64,000 bases of DNA, taken from the NCBI RefSeq assembly GCF_000276665.1, contig NW_004955446.1, forward strand, positions 8,395,636-8,459,635, in the 5' to 3' direction. Position numbers and translations under genes: made by a program. Shown here one piece after another: positions 58,855-64,000 of this stretch. How positions within the stretch are numbered: position 1 is the stretch's first letter; each line of letters begins with the position of its first letter. The stretch is from Chinchilla lanigera. Taxonomy: Eukaryota > Chordata > Mammalia > Rodentia > Chinchillidae. The notes beneath the pieces were generated by a model. It did not search any database and had not been told where the DNA came from. It saw only the letters and a list, made by a program, of their open reading frames with translations.

Positions 58855-61050
58855 GTGCACAGTAACTGGGCAGATGCTGGCAGCATATGATTGTGTGAGA
58901 TTGAACATGAAGTTTATATAGTTGATGCCACAAGATGTGGAACCCAAATAAGCAAAAAATGAGATATTACTCAAATCCATTTTAAAAATACATCAGGAAA
59001 AAAAAAATACACCAGGAGCTTCTGGAAGCAGTGAGAGATTTTTAACCTTTATTTTTAACTTCAGAACTCTGTACAGTATGAATTAGCATCAGTGATCACA
59101 ATAAAGGCAAAGAGTGTGTTTGTTGACCTTTTACAGTGTGTAGAATACTATATATGAAGCAGTGCCAAGAGAAATTAAAGCACTTTAAATTGTTTGCAGT
59201 GATCTTCTGAAAGGCGAGGAGAAGAAATTGTGTGTGGGGGTGTGCACTCGTGCGCAAGTTACCATTTAATGAGGGTTTAAGCTGTCAGGTTAATGTCCAA
59301 AAAAGTGCCATGAGAGGATGTATGAATGATTCTCTATGGATTTTAAGCAAAACTAATGTCTTTTGAAAAGCTGTTTCTAGCATGTGTGGTAGCATTTCCA
59401 GATATTATGTTGACTGAAATTTTGAGAATTACAGTTTGTGGATGAATGGGGGGAACCACATTTATATAAGCAGGAGGAAAATAGTCCTCATACATTTCAC
59501 AGTCAATTCCTTTGAAACTACAGAATATATGGATATGTTAAATGTATGTTGTATTAAGGTGTATCTGTTTAACAGGGTAGATAGATTTATTAATCTCAAC
59601 ATGGAAGAAATTTAAAAAGATAAAATTTCCAGGATAATAGGTCTCTAAGAGAACTAAAAGAAATACAAAAAACCCCTCCCTTTAAAAAATGTATATATCA
59701 GATTTATTTCAACCAATAATTCCGCAAAATTAACAGCTATTTAACTGAACTGATATATAATTGAATTATTACTTTGACTGCCTTCCACATAATAAAATAA
59801 TTTCTTTCCCAGTAATATATTTTATCAATAATAAAGTAGGTTGGAAGTTTAACAGCATAGATGATACTTGATGATGTAAAAACATTCTAGATGACAAGGT
59901 GTAACTATGAAGATGGTGGCATTTTAGAAGAAAATAGCTACAAACTATGATCATACTAAATATAAATCCCATGCCTATTATCAGATAAGTGACATAATGC
60001 ACTTTTTAAAATGCATTGATATATTAAATTATGAAAGGTTATATTGTAATTCTTCAGTGCTAAAGACAATCATTGTAAAATTTTCTATTCTGGATTCTAA
60101 ACTATTATCCATTGTTTTCCTTGATTTTTTCAAAGTGCTTTGGTGTAGGATTTTTTGTTAAAGAATGTAATAATAATCTAAGTGTATAATACAAAATTTG
60201 AGTTGCACATTCTCAAAACATGTAATTTAAAAGTTGGTTATCTATACTATTTACATCCATGTCCCATGACATCTTCAAATTTTAAACAAGGATACTACAG
60301 ATATTTAAGTAGTGAATATGTAAGGAAAACTCATATTTTCAGATGTTCTATATATTGTCAAATAATGCTAAACAATTGTGTAAAAATTGATTTCAACACT
60401 GTTTTTCCTTATCTACCTCGACTTTTAGATTCTCTTGTTAACTTAATTTAGTATTTCATTAACTAACGTGTGCTGAGACTCCTGGATCTATCACTTTTTT
60501 TCATTTTTTACTCTGATACTTTGTACCTTCCATGTTCCATGGGCTTGGGAAGGAAGAGGGAGAAAGGAAAGAGGAATAGAAATGTGTTTATCAAGGATGA
60601 AATATGCATGAACTCTTGTTTCATTTTTTACTGGACCATCTTGGCTCAGTTGCCCACATATGCAGTAGTAACAGGGAAATATGTAACCAAAAATATCTAC
60701 ATGACGCACATCTCTAAGACTATGGGATATTGAAATGGAAAAGAACTTAGAGTTAATCTAACCTAGCCCCACCATGACTCAACCTTTACTTGAAGAAACC
60801 TGTATTCTAGTTCACTGGAAAGACCCGATTTATATCTTCCATATCTCCATATCTCTGCCTAGATTTTAGATTTAAAAATATGGAGCCATATTTTAATGAT
60901 CAGTATGCCCACCTCCCCAGCAGTAGCTTAAACCCAAAAATTTGGAGGTTACTCTTACAAAGTACTTGTAAGTAAATGAAATTTTCAATTATTACTGAGA
61001 GAAAGATGATTTCAGAAAACACAACATCTTTCACTTTTCAAAATAGATAC
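58855..61050. other. Intron 1, no gene or repeat recognised
   Basis: AT-rich; short open frames near 59769, 60182 and 60470 show no domain. Confidence 0.5.
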
Positions 61051-61054
61051 ATTT

Positions 61055-61067
61055 ACACACATGCACA

Positions 61068-61117
<50 letters not shown>
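61055..61117. repeat. (AC)n microsatellite
   Basis: About 60 bases of AC repeats with two early interruptions (ATGC, ATAC); the pure 3' part is about 44 bases, the longest dinucleotide run in the window. Confidence 0.97.
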
Positions 61118-61119
<2 letters not shown>

Positions 61120-61659
61120 GTGAGGGATTGGTCACTGACTTTTACCTCCAAATTTTAATGTCAATGTGGAGGGATATCTTGAGAAGAGCTCAGAAGCATC
61201 ATATAGAATAAGCAATTAAAAAGACTTTGCTAATGTCTTTGCTACCATGGGTAAAATTATGTCTTCACAGCTTATTATCCATCTTTGTGTTTAAAAATAT
61301 GTAATATGTGTGTCTAGAACTTGAGTGATTCTACTCCTGGCTCATAACAGCAATGTTGCTAAGGGATTATACCAAATAACACTGTGTTATATTTTAAAAG
61401 ATGTTGTAGTTATTTTTATTCTTTGAAACATTTTTTATACATTTTAAAATAGGGAAATCTAATTTTTCCCAAAGAGGACATTTCACTTTAGTTTTTAAAA
61501 ATTCCTTCACTAAATTGATTTGACCCCATGCACATATACAGCGTCAATATCACTTTGGAGATTAACTGAGAACTAAGATTTACTTTGTCATCTACATAAG
61601 CATTTATAGTTATCAGTGTATTTGAGTGTGAGCTATCACCTTTTGTCCCAATGTCTCTA

Positions 61660-62290
61660 GTGTATCTCTAGCCTGCTCTTCTCCCTTAACAGTGATTCTC
61701 AGATCTTCCAAATCTACCTCTGAAATGTCAGTGTTCTTTATTGCCACCTCCCTGGTTCAAGCATTTACCATTAGTTCAACCACCATTGCAATAGCACTGC
61801 AGTAGTGTCCAGTTGCAGATGCCCATGTTCCAATTCATTTTACACACCAAACCACCAAATGCATCATCTCTTTGTCTAAAATCCTGGAATAATATCTCTC
61901 TGCCTACAAGATAAAAAACTAAATTTCTTAGTCTCCTTTAGAATATTAACCCAGAGTATCTTCCTTGCACAAAATCTTGATATTCATCCCTTTCCATAAA
62001 TTCTGTGAAGTGACCAAAGTCAAGTTCTTGCCTTGTGCCAAGCTCTCTCTGCCTTCCATGCCCACCTTTTTCTATGATGCTGTTGCTTCTTCCTAGATTG
62101 CTTTTCCTGTACCCTACACCACCCCTCCTTATTTGTTCAGAAAGTTCAAGACTATCTTGTCATACTCAGCTCATATGTTAGTACTTTTGTAGGTATTCCT
62201 ATAAGAAAAAGGGATATTTTCTCTTTTGGGGTTTCCCATAGCATTCTGTGCATTCCATTTTCTTATAGCTAGCAATTGTAGTTGTTATAT
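61660..62290 (+). repeat. L2 LINE 3' region
   Basis: CTGAAATGTCAGTGTTCTTT, CCTACAAGATAAAAAACTAA, TGTGCCAAGCTCTCTCTGCC, CCTCCTTATTTGTTCAGAAA and TTTCCCATAGCATTCTGTGC follow the L2 layout over 600 bases. Diverged. Confidence 0.55.
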
Positions 62291-62299
62291 TTGTCTCCC

Positions 62300-63495
62300 T
62301 CAACAAACGATGAGCTTATAAGTGTAAAATATAATCATGAAACCTCACCTTTTCAGTTTATGCTGTCTCAGACAGGATATATTTGATTTTCTTAATAACC
62401 TGTATGAAGAGTAAAAATGGATGGATATTTCATTCATTTCATAGGTTACAAAAGGAATTACTACACAAAAGGGCATAGTATTGTCTTTCAGAAAAATAGA
62501 CCCATATCTCTAGTCAAATCCATATAGACTCTGAATTTGAGCCATACAATTTCTAGTCTGTGATCTCATTGCCCTGAATAGCTGTTGCTATCTGATGAAA
62601 AGATGGCCATAATTTGACGTGACACTATGAGGACAGACAGGAATTATAATGTTTATTAATAAACATAGCAGTTTTGATTCAAACTGTAAGAAAATTACAT
62701 CAGCATGAAAATAACCTTAACAAAATAAAGCTCCCCCATTAATGAAATCTGTCTACAGAGCAAATTCTTAACTCTGGGTTCTTCAGATCCAGAAATTTTA
62801 ATATGTTTAAGTGGTATAATGATATGGTAAATACTGGGGAGAGTGTTCATCGTGTTCTGACGGGTGACACTATGCTCTAAAGTTAACTAAGTTATTGGTT
62901 CCTTTAGTTGTTTACTAAAGGAACAGTTACGAGAATACCATATATCAATAAATAACATTCTCACTCAAGTAGCTGAAAGTAAGCTGTTAGAAATGAGATT
63001 TTTCAAAAGAACATTTTAGACAGCTAAGAATACAAGCTTATTTAAGAACAACATATGCCCAGTTGAACTTTAGGGATCACTTGACCTAAAATTTGATTTA
63101 AACATGTATGAGAATAGTAAAGAATATTTTGAAAAAATAAAAAGTCATGCTTCTATATAGAAATATCCAAATTTATAATACAGGGTAGAACTTCAAACGT
63201 GGTGTTATTAATTGAGGAATAAATCAACATATCAGTGGAACTGAGAGGATAGTCAAGAGTGAGAATTATGCATACATGAAAATTCAGGGTCGAGTAAGGG
63301 CAACATACAAACTCTATCAGCATAGAAGAAATTATTTAATGGAGGCTGCATATTGGTTTATTGAAATTTAAAAATTCTTTGATAAAGAATACTTCAAAGC
63401 AATAATAAAAAGATTGAAAATTTAAGAGAAAATAAACAAAGCTCCTAAATAGTCAACTTAAAAAAAAAAGATTCATGACTAGATGCACATTTAGA
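62300..63495. other. Intron 1, no gene recognised
   Basis: AT-rich. The perfect 11-bp hairpin at 62898-62924 is the only structured item. Confidence 0.5.
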
Positions 63496-63499
63496 ATAT

Positions 63500-64000
63500 T
63501 TTTTTCACCTGAACAACAAAATAAAAATTGAAACAATTTTTTACTGTAATTTTCATCTATCACTTTGTAAGAAAATGAATAATTCAAAAAAATCAGAGAG
63601 GGTATGGAGAAATAGGTGCCTTCTCTTGTACATTCTTAGTATATTGTTATAAATTAGGAAGATGTTGATGAGTAATCAAGTAATGTGTAATCAGTATTTT
63701 AAACATGTATACCTTTGACCAAGTAATTCTGTTTTTAAGAATTTAGCCTAAAAATATAATCGAATCAGTAAGAAGTACTATTATCAATGCTGCAGGTAAT
63801 AGTAAACACTTGGAAACCACCAGAACACCTTTTAATGGAGAACTGATGAAATAAATGACATCATAGCTACAAAAAGAATGACTGAAGAATGAAGAGTACC
63901 TGTGTACATTAAAGTATAATTCTAGATGCTATGAATTTTAAAGAGCAATTTTTAGAATAGATCACAGAATATTGCAACATGTATTGTCTGTATTTATACA
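63500..64000 (+). mobile_element. Old L1 3'-region remnant
   Basis: GAGAGGGTATGGAGAAATAG, ACCAAGTAATTCTGTTTTTA, AGAATTTAGCCTAAAAATAT and CACCTTTTAATGGAGAACTG correspond to diverged L1 (L1ME/HAL1-like) 3' sequence. It runs to the window edge. Confidence 0.5.

Overview
This is a 64 kb stretch of mammalian nuclear DNA, almost certainly from a rodent. It is AT-rich and gene-poor, with ancient mammalian repeats (MIR, L2, MER5-like hAT copies, MaLR LTRs, L1 3' ends) overlaid by rodent SINEs. These are tRNA-derived ID elements, 7SL-derived B1 elements with the rodent internal duplication, and one dimeric B1-plus-ID element. The ID consensus here (A-box TAGCTCAG(T/C)GGC, CTGCCTGGCAAG core, GGTACC before the A-tail) differs from the mouse/rat form. 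With the B1-ID dimer this suggests a squirrel-, beaver- or kangaroo-rat-related lineage rather than a murid; that placement is inference.

Only one protein-coding feature is supported: on the + strand at 55956-56404, the isoform-specific first coding exon of PDE4D4, a long form of cAMP-specific phosphodiesterase 4D. It lies in a CpG island (about 55.2-57.1 kb), has a strong Kozak start, an AUG-free leader of about 0.8 kb, and a consensus splice donor at 56405. The rest of PDE4D (UCR1, UCR2, catalytic domain) must lie beyond the right edge. From the known multi-promoter structure of PDE4D, the left 55 kb is probably upstream promoter/intron territory of the same locus (possibly inside the intron of the more distal PDE4D7 transcript). 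I found no PDE4D7, PDE4D5 or PDE4D3 start exon in the window.

Layout: 0-12 kb, sparse repeats, a MaLR LTR, a B1-ID dimer and a tiny hAT MITE. 12-21 kb, dense repeats: several L1 3' ends, two LTRs and a nested MIR/MLT1/ID stack. 21-31 kb, L2/MIR remnants, a Tc1/mariner-like hairpin MITE and a young ID. 31-34 kb, B1, an L1 3' end and an LTR containing a 36-bp minisatellite. 34-53 kb, mostly unremarkable DNA with MIR, L2 and ID copies and one 100-N assembly gap inside an ID A-tail. 53-61 kb, a repeat-poor zone centred on the PDE4D4 promoter, with Z-DNA-prone and G-quadruplex-prone tracts in the start of intron 1. 61-64 kb, L2 and old L1.

I see no CRISPR array, rRNA, genuine tRNA gene, intact transposase or bacterial-type system, and no clear new biological system. 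The most unusual items are structural: the intron-1 alternating purine-pyrimidine inverted repeat, the LTR-internal minisatellite, the two MITEs with identifiable target duplications, and a short antisense ORF on the edge of the CpG island.
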